Positions 17,927 to 25,897 are shown, counted from the first letter of the stretch. The stretch: DNA of 64,000 bases from UBA668 sp043740085 (GCA_043740085.1 JAYUCY010000143.1:1-64000); one strand, 5' to 3'. The notes: generated by a model from the sequence alone, not told the origin. Numbers and translations: made by a program.

Positions 17927-17996
17927 GAGGGGTCTTCGGACGGCGAAGGCTCGCTGTTGACACGCTTCGTACACTGGTGGCAGTAGAGGAGGCGGA

Positions 17997-18587
17997 GTGA
18001 ACCAACGCGAACTTCAGCGCCGTGAGACGCGCCGAACACTGGCCGAACACGCACTGCGGTTGTTCAGCATGAATGGCTTCGAGGAGACCACAGTGGAGGA
18101 GATCGCCGCCGCTGCGGGCGTGAGCCAGCGGACCTTCTTTCTGCATTTTCCGACAAAGTCGGCGGCCGCGTTTCCGGATCATGAAGAACGTGTTCGAAAC
18201 TTCATCGATCGACTCGGAGACGGGCAATCGGTCGAGAACCCCTTGCTCCATTTGTGTGAGGTTCTGTCGAGCGGACTCGACACAGGTTCGCCCACGCGTC
18301 GGACTCGCTATCAGTTGCTCGCCCAAGTCAGTGCGCTTCGCGACGAGGACGCGCGTACCGATCGCGACTACGAGGAGGTCGTCGCGGCGTTCCTCATGCG
18401 CGCCTGGGGTGAGTCGACCGAAGCCCGTGTCCGTGCTCATGCAATTGCCAATGCAGCGCTCGGTGTCTGCCGGGCGTCGCTCATCGGTTGGGGCGAGGAG
18501 GGCATTGATCCACGCGAGGTTTGCTTCGAAATTCTTCACCGGATGATCGGTTCGCCGTTCGACGCTCCGCTGCACTCACTGCAGTAG
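17997..18587 (+). CDS. TetR/AcrR-family transcriptional regulator
   Basis: A 196-residue regulator with an N-terminal TetR DNA-binding domain: RRETRRTLAEHALRLF, then the helix-turn-helix TTVEEIAAAAGVSQRTFFLHFPTK at about residues 32-55. The C-terminal ligand domain is not recognisable. The GTG start has AGAGGAGG at 17985-17992. Being divergent from the importer operon, it most likely represses that operon and responds to its substrate or an intermediate (inference from position). Confidence 0.9.
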   Translation: MNQRELQRRETRRTLAEHALRLFSMNGFEETTVEEIAAAAGVSQRTFFLHFPTKSAAAFPDHEERVRNFIDRLGDGQSVENPLLHLCEVLSSGLDTGSPTRRTRYQLLAQVSALRDEDARTDRDYEEVVAAFLMRAWGESTEARVRAHAIANAALGVCRASLIGWGEEGIDPREVCFEILHRMIGSPFDAPLHSLQ

Positions 18588-18679
18588 GAGCGCCCCTCGC
18601 CGCCGTCTCGGGACTTTGGGCTGGGGGGCAGGGACATTGTGCCCTATTGGGTTCCGTGCCCTGGCCACATGCTGGTCGC

Positions 18680-20068
18680 ATGGAAACAGTCACTCCGCAA
18701 GAGCCGAACAAACGCGACAATCTCTTTGCGATCGCCGTTGGCGTTTCGCTGACCGCCCTGCTCATCGCCGTCATCGGTTTGGGTTTCGGGTTGCGAGCAA
18801 TCGACCAGAGCGAAGCAAAGTCAGTCGCTGGTGGAAGCGCCGGCGGTGCGGCCGAGACGATAGATGTCTCGTTGACCGAGTTCTCGATCGATGACGTGTC
18901 GGTGGCTGCGGGCGGCATGCTGCGGGTGAACAATGCTGGATCGGTTCCCCATAACCTTCTCATCGAAGGCACGGACCTCAAGACCGCCGACCTCAACGCT
19001 GGGGACTCGGCGCAGCTGATGCTGAGCGATATCGCACCCGGTACGTACACGGTCTATTGCAGCATCGCAGGCCACCGCGATGCTGGCATGGAAGCCCAAC
19101 TGACAGTGGGCGATGCGGGTGCAGTTGCCGGCGGCACAGACAACTCGTCGTCGGATCACATGGACTACCAAGCGATGACGGACGCGATGATATCGACCAT
19201 GTCGCAGTACCCGGCCGCGACGGAGGGTGTTGGCAACCCGATCCTGGAGCCCACCGAAGTGAAGGCGGACGGCACCAAGGTGTTCGACCTGGTAGCCGCG
19301 ATTACACCGTGGGAACGTGCTCCCGGCGACATTGTGGATGCGTGGACGTACAACGGAGTGGTTCCGGCCCCGTCGATTCATCTGGAGATTGGCGACAAGG
19401 CCGAGTTCCGCTTGAAGAACGATCTGCCAATTGCCACCGACCTGCACCTGCACGGCCTCAACGTGGACATGCAGTTTGACGGTGTTGCCCCGATCACGCA
19501 GGATCTCATCAAGCCTGGCGAGACGTTTACCTACGAGTACACCGCGGACGAAGTGACAGTCGCGATGTACCACCCTCACTTCCACTCACAAATCGGGCTA
19601 CCCAACGGCATGTTCGGCACGATCTTCGTCGGTCAGGTTCCGATTCCCTCGGGCCGAACCATCAGCGGCAAGGCGATTCCCGAGGAAGTCACCGTCGCCC
19701 AGGAGTTCCCGATGGTGCTCAACGACTCGGGCGTCATTGGCTACAGCCTCAACGGGAAGAGCTTCCCGGCAACCGCGCCGATCGTTGTCAACAACGGTGA
19801 CTGGGTGCTGTTCCACTACTTCAATGAGGGCACGCAAGCTCACCCCATGCACCTGCACCAATTCGATCAGATCGTGGTCGCCAAGGACGGGTTCCCGCTG
19901 GATCAGCCGTACCTCGTCGACACGTTGAACGTGGCACCCGGCGAGCGCTACTCAGTGCTCGTTCACCTCGACAAGCCCGGTACCTGGGTCTGGCACTGCC
20001 ACATCCTGCCCCACGTCGAAGGTGACAAGGGCATGTTCGGCATGGTCACTGCGATAGTCGTTCAGTAG
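18680..20068 (+). CDS. Membrane-anchored cupredoxin-multicopper oxidase fusion
   Basis: A 462-residue protein in three parts. An N-terminal membrane anchor spans about residues 15-38. A plastocyanin-like domain at about 60-143 has a full type-1 copper site (His91, Cys127, His132, Met137). A two-domain multicopper oxidase at about 190-462 holds all four copper motifs: HLHG at 256-259, HPHFH at 298-302, HPMHLH at 388-393, and HCHILPH at 439-445 with Met452. It should oxidise a substrate outside the cell and reduce oxygen, with the extra cupredoxin feeding electrons (inference). Copper nitrite reductase is a less likely alternative, because the first oxidase domain lacks its own type-1 site. The ATG at 18680 was chosen for the anchor; no clear Shine-Dalgarno is present. 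Confidence 0.85.
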   Translation: METVTPQEPNKRDNLFAIAVGVSLTALLIAVIGLGFGLRAIDQSEAKSVAGGSAGGAAETIDVSLTEFSIDDVSVAAGGMLRVNNAGSVPHNLLIEGTDLKTADLNAGDSAQLMLSDIAPGTYTVYCSIAGHRDAGMEAQLTVGDAGAVAGGTDNSSSDHMDYQAMTDAMISTMSQYPAATEGVGNPILEPTEVKADGTKVFDLVAAITPWERAPGDIVDAWTYNGVVPAPSIHLEIGDKAEFRLKNDLPIATDLHLHGLNVDMQFDGVAPITQDLIKPGETFTYEYTADEVTVAMYHPHFHSQIGLPNGMFGTIFVGQVPIPSGRTISGKAIPEEVTVAQEFPMVLNDSGVIGYSLNGKSFPATAPIVVNNGDWVLFHYFNEGTQAHPMHLHQFDQIVVAKDGFPLDQPYLVDTLNVAPGERYSVLVHLDKPGTWVWHCHILPHVEGDKGMFGMVTAIVVQ

Positions 20069-20095
20069 CGCGGTTCAGTAGCCGTTCAGAACCGC
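20060..20095. repeat. Short repeats and inverted repeat in a convergent gap
   Basis: GTTCAGTAGC occurs twice (20060-20069 and 20073-20082), the first copy containing the oxidase stop codon. GCGGTTC at 20070-20076 pairs with GAACCGC at 20089-20095. The hairpin may terminate transcription from either side, but no T-run follows. Confidence 0.35.
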
Positions 20096-20098
20096 AGT

Positions 20099-20722
20099 TC
20101 AATTGAAGCCGAGCACGGCGCCGAGGTCGCAAATAGCGCCCTCGGCGCTGGTGACTTTGATGGTGGTCATACCCATCGCGGCGGCGGGCTTCAAGTTGAT
20201 GCCCAAGTCGTCGAGGAACACGCACTCGGCCGGCTGCACATCCAGCAGTTCGCAGGCGATTTCATAAAAGCGGGGTTCCGGCTTACGGCACCCGACCTTG
20301 CTGCTCTCCACCACTGCATCGAAGCGAGCCATGATTGCTCCTACTTCGGCGGCACGCTCGGGAGTACCGAACGAACCCGTCACGTTGTTGGTCAGGCAGG
20401 CCACCTTGTAGCCGGCCGTCTTCACTCGGTCGAGCAGCGCTACCATCTCTGGGCGCACTTCACCGGACAACAAGCCCAACACTGCTGCGCCCGGCACTCG
20501 ATGACCGAGCGCCTCGGACTCGTCAGCGAAGAGCGCATCGAATTCGCTCCCGCCGATATCGCTGCGCTCCAGCTTGGCCCACGCATTGTCGTGAGGGTTG
20601 GTGGCGTTGACGGAGCGGATGAAATCGGCGGGCAGACCCTGTTCGGCTTCATAGTGATTGAAGGCTTCGAACGGACTGCTCAGGATGACTCCGCCGAAAT
20701 CCCAGAGGACGGCTTTCTTCAT
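20099..20722 (-). CDS. HAD-superfamily hydrolase (subfamily IA, DFGGV type)
   Basis: A 207-residue phosphatase-like protein. Motif I is WDFGGVIL, with nucleophile Asp8. The second Asp of the usual DxD is replaced by Gly, as is common in the YihX/ACAD10/epoxide-hydrolase-N-terminal branch. Motif II lies at CLTNNV, motif III at the Lys of KPEPRFYE, and motif IV is FLDDLGINL. The substrate is unknown. AAAGG lies four bases before the ATG. It is convergent with the multicopper oxidase and divergent from the NYN protein. Confidence 0.88.
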   Translation of the reverse strand: MKKAVLWDFGGVILSSPFEAFNHYEAEQGLPADFIRSVNATNPHDNAWAKLERSDIGGSEFDALFADESEALGHRVPGAAVLGLLSGEVRPEMVALLDRVKTAGYKVACLTNNVTGSFGTPERAAEVGAIMARFDAVVESSKVGCRKPEPRFYEIACELLDVQPAECVFLDDLGINLKPAAAMGMTTIKVTSAEGAICDLGAVLGFN

Positions 20723-20743
20723 ACAGCCTTTCTAGATCACGGC

Positions 20744-20749
20744 ATCGTA
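20744..20749 (-). promoter_or_regulatory. -10 box of the HAD hydrolase
   Basis: TACGAT on the minus strand. It shares its TA with the plus-strand TAGGCT box of the divergent gene. The predicted transcript has a leader of about 15 bases containing AAAGG. Confidence 0.35.
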
Positions 20750-20753
20750 GGCT
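20748..20753 (+). promoter_or_regulatory. -10 box of the NYN-S1 protein
   Basis: TAGGCT with nine bases to the ATG at 20763 and no Shine-Dalgarno. It overlaps the divergent TACGAT box by two bases. Confidence 0.4.
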
Positions 20754-20762
20754 AGCCGAGTT

Positions 20763-22289
20763 ATGCCACATCATGTCGTCGTCGACGGATCGAACCTCGC
20801 TACCGAGGGTCGTACCGCCCCAAGTCTCAAACAGCTCAACGAAGCGGTACTCGCCTATATGGAGGAAGACCCGACGGCACTGATCACGGTGGTGGTCGAC
20901 GCCACTTTCGGGCACCGCATTGACCCCAAAGAAGTAGCTGAGTTTGACGAAGCGGTCAGCAACAACGAACTGGTAGCGCCGCCGGCCGGGGCGATTGGCC
21001 GAGGCGATGCGTTTGTGCTCAGCATCGCGCACAAGGTCAACGCCGACATCCTCACCAACGACAGCTATCAAGAGTTTCACGCACAGTACGACTGGCTGTT
21101 TGACGAGGGTCGCCTCATCGGCGGCAAGCCGGTGCCACACATTGGCTGGGTGTTCGTCAAGCGGCTGCCCGTGCGGGGTCCGCTCAGTCGCAAGGTGACC
21201 TCGGAAGCAAAGCGCAAGGGCAGCGCTACCGGTGTCGGCGCCAGCCGTGGCCGTGGCCGTTCGTCGGCTGATGACGGCACAGTACGCGTGGGTAGCCCGG
21301 AAGCCAGCCTGCCGATGCCAGTACCGAAGTCGCCCCCACCGCGCCGCGTGGCGCCGGTCGAGGCGGTTGCGGAGGTTCCCGCCAAGTCCGGGCGCAGTCG
21401 AGGTGGCCGCGGTCGTGGCGGCGATGCTGTCGAGCGTGCACCGAAGCCGGCCGCCGCAATTGTTGCTACGCCGCCCGCCGGAAATACTTCGACGGTCAAC
21501 GACTTGTTGTCGTTCCTGACCTTCATCGAGCGTCACCCCGCCGGCACCAGCGTGAACGCCATCGTCGATCACTACTCGTCACACGGCGCGTATGTCCGCA
21601 TCGGCGACATGGTCGGCTACGTCCCCTTGCGGTTGATGGCCGAGCCGGCGCCGCGCAGCGCGCGCGAGTTCATGAAGGTTGGCGAGTCCGTCACGCTGAT
21701 CGTGGAGAGCTTCGTGCCCACCAAGCGCAGCGTCGATTTGGCTGTGCCGGGCATGGGTACCGCCAAGCAGCTGGGCGAGGCCGCGCCGGCAAAGGCAGCC
21801 AAGGTTGCCAAGCCATCGAAGCGTGCCCCCAAGCCCACCGCCGACGAGCCTGCCGGGGTAGTAGCAGCCCCGACGAAGGCTGCCGCCAAGCCGGTGAAGG
21901 CTGCTGCCAAGCCGGTGAAGGCTGCTGCGAAGAAGGTGGCTGCCACGCCAGCGGCGAAACCTGCAGCGGCGAAGACCGTCAAGCAGCAACCTGTTTCGTC
22001 AGCTGCCAAGGCCGCGTCGGCCACGGCCGCGCCCAGGAAGGCGCCGCCCACCAGGGCCGCGGCGCGCCAGACTCCCGCCACCACCGCAGTGCCGGCGACG
22101 GCTGTGCCAGTGAAGGCAGTGCCGGTGAAGGCAGTGCCGACGAAGGCCGCCACCAGGAAGGCGACCGCGCCACAGAAGGCCGTATCGCCCTCAAGGACCG
22201 TGCCACCGAAGAACGCCGCAGCGAAGAAAGCTGCCGCCGTGCCCGTCGTCGCACGGCCAGCCCCGCGGCGTGGGCGCACCACGGCCTGA
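20763..22289 (+). CDS. NYN/Zc3h12a-like ribonuclease domain with S1-like domain and Ala-Lys-Pro tail
   Basis: A 508-residue protein with a novel-looking layout. Residues 1 to about 165 resemble the NYN/PIN nucleases of the Zc3h12a (Regnase) type. Acidic metal-site candidates are Asp8 in VVVDGSNLA, VVVDATFGHR, GRGDAFVLS and ILTNDSY. An RG-rich linker follows (GRGRSS, GGRGRGG). Residues about 240-330 look like an S1/OB-fold RNA-binding module (HGAYVRIGDMVGYVPL). The last 175 residues are almost all Ala, Lys, Pro, Val and Thr, like histone-H1-type tails of actinobacterial nucleoid proteins. Likely an RNA-processing or RNA-decay factor (inference). The tail contains DNA-level repeats. Confidence 0.75.
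   Translation: MPHHVVVDGSNLATEGRTAPSLKQLNEAVLAYMEEDPTALITVVVDATFGHRIDPKEVAEFDEAVSNNELVAPPAGAIGRGDAFVLSIAHKVNADILTNDSYQEFHAQYDWLFDEGRLIGGKPVPHIGWVFVKRLPVRGPLSRKVTSEAKRKGSATGVGASRGRGRSSADDGTVRVGSPEASLPMPVPKSPPPRRVAPVEAVAEVPAKSGRSRGGRGRGGDAVERAPKPAAAIVATPPAGNTSTVNDLLSFLTFIERHPAGTSVNAIVDHYSSHGAYVRIGDMVGYVPLRLMAEPAPRSAREFMKVGESVTLIVESFVPTKRSVDLAVPGMGTAKQLGEAAPAKAAKVAKPSKRAPKPTADEPAGVVAAPTKAAAKPVKAAAKPVKAAAKKVAATPAAKPAAAKTVKQQPVSSAAKAASATAAPRKAPPTRAAARQTPATTAVPATAVPVKAVPVKAVPTKAATRKATAPQKAVSPSRTVPPKNAAAKKAAAVPVVARPAPRRGRTTA
21875..21930 (+). repeat. In-frame tandem repeats coding the Ala-Lys-Pro tail
   Basis: A 21-base unit, GAAGGCTGCYGCCAAGCCGGT, is repeated at 21875 and 21896 with a partial third copy, encoding KAAAKPV units. 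A second short array of a 15-base unit lies near 22111-22140 (VPVKA units). Copy number could vary by slippage. Confidence 0.6.
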
Positions 22290-22294
22290 TTGGC

Positions 22295-22300
22295 TACGGT
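22295..22300 (+). promoter_or_regulatory. Leaderless-type -10 box of exonuclease III
   Basis: TACGGT with six bases to the GTG at 22307. Confidence 0.4.
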
Positions 22301-22306
22301 CGAGCC

Positions 22307-23077
22307 GTGCGCATCGCTACCTGGAACGTCAACTCGCTGAAGGCTCGCCTCCCTCGTGTGGAGGAGTGGCTGGCCGATGTTGAGCCCGACGTGCTGTGTA
22401 TGCAAGAGACCAAGCTCGCCGACGATGCGTTCCCGGCACTGACGTTCGCGGCTCTCGGCTACGAGAGTGCGCACCACGGGCAGGGCCAGTGGAACGGTGT
22501 GGCCATCCTGTCGAAAGTCGGTCTCACCGATGTGGCGACCAATTTTGCCGACGGCGGCGAACCGGACCCTGACGCACGCATCATCACTGCCGTGTGCGAT
22601 GGCGTGCGCGTCAGCAGCGTCTACGTGCCCAACGGGCGTTCGCTCGACCACGAGCACTACCAGTACAAACTGCGCTGGATGGCACAGCTTCGTCGTCATG
22701 TCGCGGCACTGAGCTCACCCGACGAGCAGGTAGTGGTCACCGGCGACTTCAACATTGCACCCACCGACCTCGATGTCTACGACCCGAAGAAGCTGATTGG
22801 TGCCACCCACGTCAGCGAGCCCGAGCGCGCTGAACTGGCGGCGCTGGAAGCATGGGGTTTCACCGATCTGTTCCGCCAGCATCATCCTGAAGGCAAGCTC
22901 TACAGCTGGTGGGACTATCGGGCTGGCGACTTCCACCAGGGCCGGGGCATGCGCATCGACCTCGTGCTGGGTACCGCCTCGGTGGCTGCCCGGTGCGACT
23001 TCGCGATTGTCGATCGCAACGCGCGTAAAGGCACTTCACCGTCGGACCATGCGCCGGTGATTGTGGACTTGGCATGA
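22307..23077 (+). CDS. xthA: Exodeoxyribonuclease III
   Basis: AP endonuclease/3'-5' exonuclease of base-excision repair, 256 residues, the usual length. EEP-family motifs are complete: RIATWNVNSLKAR at the N-terminus, the metal-binding Glu in MQETKL, VYVPNGR, the catalytic GDFNIAPTDLDVYDP, GMRIDLVL and the C-terminal SDHAPVIVDL. It begins with GTG 17 bases after the NYN-S1 gene and may be transcribed from its own leaderless promoter. Confidence 0.96.
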   Translation: MRIATWNVNSLKARLPRVEEWLADVEPDVLCMQETKLADDAFPALTFAALGYESAHHGQGQWNGVAILSKVGLTDVATNFADGGEPDPDARIITAVCDGVRVSSVYVPNGRSLDHEHYQYKLRWMAQLRRHVAALSSPDEQVVVTGDFNIAPTDLDVYDPKKLIGATHVSEPERAELAALEAWGFTDLFRQHHPEGKLYSWWDYRAGDFHQGRGMRIDLVLGTASVAARCDFAIVDRNARKGTSPSDHAPVIVDLA

Positions 23078-23087
23078 CGATGGCTGA

Positions 23088-23306
23088 TGGTCAAGCCGAG
23101 CCAATCGCGATTTCATTCGAGAGCAACCGTTACGGTTCGTGGGCGGTATCGACCACATCGAAGGTCGCAAGATCTTTGCCAAAGGCGAACTGCGCACCGT
23201 TGCTGACGATCGCCTGAGCGCGGAGGCCGAGGCGCTGTTCATCTCGATGGAGCCGGAGTCCTTCCAGCGTGTGGTCAACAACCGCGTCGAGCCCCAGCCA
23301 GCGTGA
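23088..23306 (+). pseudogene. Hot-dog thioesterase, C-terminal remnant
   Basis: The frame is open from 23088 to the stop at 23306, but a stop at 23085 and the end of xthA 11 bases upstream leave no room for the N-terminal half. The product reads PLRFVGGIDHIEGRKIFAKG and continues with LSAEAEALFISM. That is the last two strands and central helix end of a PaaI/4HBT-type acyl-CoA thioesterase. A complete family member is about 140-200 residues, so about half is missing, including the usual catalytic Asp/Asn-containing helix. Most likely a decaying gene truncated by a deletion. Internal translation from the GTG at 23139 is possible but would not give a working fold. Confidence 0.6.
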
Positions 23307-23321
23307 GCTTGACGGAGTTTC

Positions 23322-25187
23322 TCACGTGGGTGTCGAACCGGCCAACACGGGCAATGGCCGTAGTCGCTGGGCGGCGGTCTCGGTGATGCCCAGGCGAAGT
23401 GCCAGTTCGGCTGCGTCGGCTGGCGGCGCGTCGGCCAAGGAACGCAGCACCTTGTCGCTGCATACCCCCTGGTCGGCCTGCCCTGACACACGCGCTATCG
23501 CCGAGCGCCACTCGCGGAAGGGGATCATCGGGTCGGCCGGAAGCCGGGTGCGTCTGGGCGGTGGGGCGGGCACATCGTCGGCGGTGCTGTCGGTGACGGC
23601 CTGCAGCCATCGGCTGGGCGCGGCCGCCTTGCGCTGGCGCTGCGCACAGTGCGTGATGAGGAGGTGCTGTGCGGCCCGTGTAATTGCGACGTAGAACAAC
23701 CTCGCTTCCTCAGCCATCTGCGCTGGTGAGGACGCTGAGCCGTGCGGTATCAAACCTTCTTCCGCGCCCGTGATCACCACACCCCACCACTCGCGACCTT
23801 TCGCTGCGTGAAAGGTCAGCAGGGCGACGGCGTCGCGGAAGTCGGTGGGTTCCAGATCGTCGAATGGATCGCGCCGTTCGACCCAACCGCGGAACAAGCC
23901 GTGCTCGCCGGAGGTGAGGTAGCGGTCGGCTTCCTCAGCAACGCGCCGGGTCAGGTCGTCGCCATCGACGAACGTGGTATCCACCCAGATCGCCAGCTGC
24001 TCGCGACTGGTACAGCGATACGCGGCCCGTAGCGCCACATCGAGCGGTGACCGCCCGTTGCTGCGTTCAGTATCAATGCCGGACCTGGTGAGGGTTTGTT
24101 GCAGCACCGTGAGCTGCTCGTTGGTACGTGCCAAAACTGCCAGGTCGCGCCCTCGGTGATGATGCAGCAGACCACGGATGTGGCGGGCGACGGCCTCTGC
24201 TTCCTCGATGTCGTCGGGCAGTTCTCGCACCAGTACGGTGGCCGCACCGGGCTGGCGGCTCTCGCTGTTGTCCTGTTGCCCGCTCGCCGCAAGTGCCGCT
24301 GCGCCGGCGCGCACGACCTGCGGTGAGCAGCGGTAGTTGGATGTCAGCGCTACCACGGTGACACCCGGATAGCGGACCTCCACCTCCGCCAATGTGGTGG
24401 GGTCGGCGCCGTTCCATCCGTAGATGGCCTGGCGTGGGTCGCCCACCAGGCACAGGTCGCGACGGCCTGCCCGCAGCGCTTCGAGCATCGCATGCTGCAG
24501 TGGGTTGAGGTCTTGCGCCTCATCCACGAACAGGTGGCGATAGCGCCAGTGGACACCCTCCGCCCACGCCTTGTCGGTGCGCAGCGCCTCGATGGTGTGC
24601 ACCAGCAGGTCGTCAAAGTCGATGACCCCGCGGCGGCGCTTCAGCCGCTCGTAGGCCGTTACAAAGTCGGCGAAGCGGGCAGGCGGCAGCGCGGTCCGCC
24701 GACGGGTGATGCGCACGGCACCCTCGTACCGATCGGGTGGAACCATTCGGGCTCTCGCCCAATCGAGATCGGCGAGTGCTGCATATGGCTCGACCGCCAA
24801 TTTTAGTTCGCTGAGCACCTCGCGGGCCAGGCGAATGCGGTCGTTGGCGACCTGTGGGGGAGCGTGGTTGGCGGCCAGCGCGCGGTCGCGAAGCAAGCGC
24901 AATGCCACGCCGTGGAATGTGCCCGCCTCGATTGGTTCGCGAATCTCCAGCTTGCGCAGTCGCCGCTTCAGCTCTGCCGCCGCGTCTCGAGTAAAGGTGA
25001 GTGCAAGTACGTGGTGCGACATTGCCGTGCCATGCGCAACCCGGTAGGCGATCCGTCGGGTGAGCACGGTGGTTTTACCCGAGCCGGCCGCCGCCACAAT
25101 GGCAAGCGGCGCGGCCGTGGTGGTGACGGCCTCGCGCTGTTCCGCATCGAGGCCGTGCAACGTCGGGTCGGCAGGCACAACCGCCAC
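23322..25187 (-). CDS. UvrD2-like SF1A DNA helicase
   Basis: A 3'-5' DNA helicase of about 622 residues. Motifs in order: Q-motif region LHGLDAEQREAV, Walker A AAAGSGKTT (about 32-39), Ia LTFTRDAAAELKRR, Walker B DEAQDLNPLQ, III GDPRQAIYGWNGA, IV TSNYRC, V LTFHAAKGREW, VI YVAITRAAQ. The C-terminal 70 residues resemble an HRDC domain, as in mycobacterial UvrD2; the tetracysteine linker of that protein is not seen. The start is uncertain: GTG at 25187 or 25178 both precede the conserved region, and the frame stays open to 25313 but would overlap the divergent gene. Confidence 0.9.
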   Translation of the reverse strand: MAVVPADPTLHGLDAEQREAVTTTAAPLAIVAAAGSGKTTVLTRRIAYRVAHGTAMSHHVLALTFTRDAAAELKRRLRKLEIREPIEAGTFHGVALRLLRDRALAANHAPPQVANDRIRLAREVLSELKLAVEPYAALADLDWARARMVPPDRYEGAVRITRRRTALPPARFADFVTAYERLKRRRGVIDFDDLLVHTIEALRTDKAWAEGVHWRYRHLFVDEAQDLNPLQHAMLEALRAGRRDLCLVGDPRQAIYGWNGADPTTLAEVEVRYPGVTVVALTSNYRCSPQVVRAGAAALAASGQQDNSESRQPGAATVLVRELPDDIEEAEAVARHIRGLLHHHRGRDLAVLARTNEQLTVLQQTLTRSGIDTERSNGRSPLDVALRAAYRCTSREQLAIWVDTTFVDGDDLTRRVAEEADRYLTSGEHGLFRGWVERRDPFDDLEPTDFRDAVALLTFHAAKGREWWGVVITGAEEGLIPHGSASSPAQMAEEARLFYVAITRAAQHLLITHCAQRQRKAAAPSRWLQAVTDSTADDVPAPPPRRTRLPADPMIPFREWRSAIARVSGQADQGVCSDKVLRSLADAPPADAAELALRLGITETAAQRLRPLPVLAGSTPT

Positions 25188-25237
25188 GATAGAGGTTGGG
25201 TGTGATGCAGTTACCGCCCGCCATCGGGAGCGAGCGC

Positions 25238-25243
25238 TACAGT
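25238..25243 (+). promoter_or_regulatory. Leaderless-type -10 box of the PH-domain protein
   Basis: TACAGT with seven bases to the ATG at 25251. This favours that ATG over the in-frame GTG at 25242, which lies inside the box. Confidence 0.4.
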
Positions 25244-25250
25244 GCCGAAC

Positions 25251-25880
25251 ATGCCGTACCCGAAGAAGAACCTCAACAGCAGTGAGACCATTGCACTCGA
25301 CATGCACCCCCACTGGTGGTACTTCGCGCAGCCTGCCGCCGCGCTTGTCGGCAGCATCGTCATCGGCATTGTTGTGCTGTCCAAGACCGAGTCGGGCGAC
25401 ACGTCTGGTAAGGCGGCTCGCCTCGCAACGGTTGCGCTGCTGGTCATCACTGCCCTGTGGTTGATTGGGCGCTTTCTGAAGTGGCTCACCACCAACTTCG
25501 TCATCACGTCGCAGCGCATCATCTTCCGTCAGGGCGTTTTCGCCAAGAGCGGTATCGAGATTCCGCTCGAGCGTGTGAACAACGTCAACTTCAACCAGGG
25601 CATCTTCGAGCGCATCTTGGGCGCTGGCGACCTACTGATCGAGTCCGGCGGCGAAGACGGCCAGCAGCGATTCACCGATATCCGCCACCCCGACAAGGTG
25701 CAAAACCTGGTGCACGCTCAGGTGGAAACCTTGGTGCAGCAGCGCGCCGGTTACAGCAGGCCGGCGGCTGCAGGCGGTGGCGATGTCGCCGACCAGCTGG
25801 AGCGATTGGAAGGCTTGCTGCAGCGCGGCACCATCACGGCCGAAGAGTTTGCGGCGCAGAAAGCCAAGCTGCTCGCCTAA
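25251..25880 (+). CDS. Bacterial PH-domain (DUF304-type) membrane protein with SHOCT tail
   Basis: A 209-residue protein with two transmembrane helices near residues 24-44 and 61-80. A bacterial PH/YdbT-like domain follows, with the characteristic TTNFVITSQRIIFRQGVF and IPLERVNNVNFNQGIFERILG, then a C-terminal SHOCT-type helix pair (DQLERLEGLLQRGTITAEEF). The function of this family is not established; it probably acts in the cell envelope. It is divergent from the helicase gene. Confidence 0.88.
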   Translation: MPYPKKNLNSSETIALDMHPHWWYFAQPAAALVGSIVIGIVVLSKTESGDTSGKAARLATVALLVITALWLIGRFLKWLTTNFVITSQRIIFRQGVFAKSGIEIPLERVNNVNFNQGIFERILGAGDLLIESGGEDGQQRFTDIRHPDKVQNLVHAQVETLVQQRAGYSRPAAAGGGDVADQLERLEGLLQRGTITAEEFAAQKAKLLA

Positions 25881-25897
25881 TCCGGTGGCTGGTTTCG

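Noticed and set aside
17957..17985. TTGACA with CAGTAG as promoter of the TetR-type gene
   Set aside because: The -35 is perfect but the -10 is poor; the true promoter could not be decided.
21875..22145. Repeat array as CRISPR or mobile-element relic
   Set aside because: The repeats are in frame, directly adjacent and encode low-complexity tail residues.
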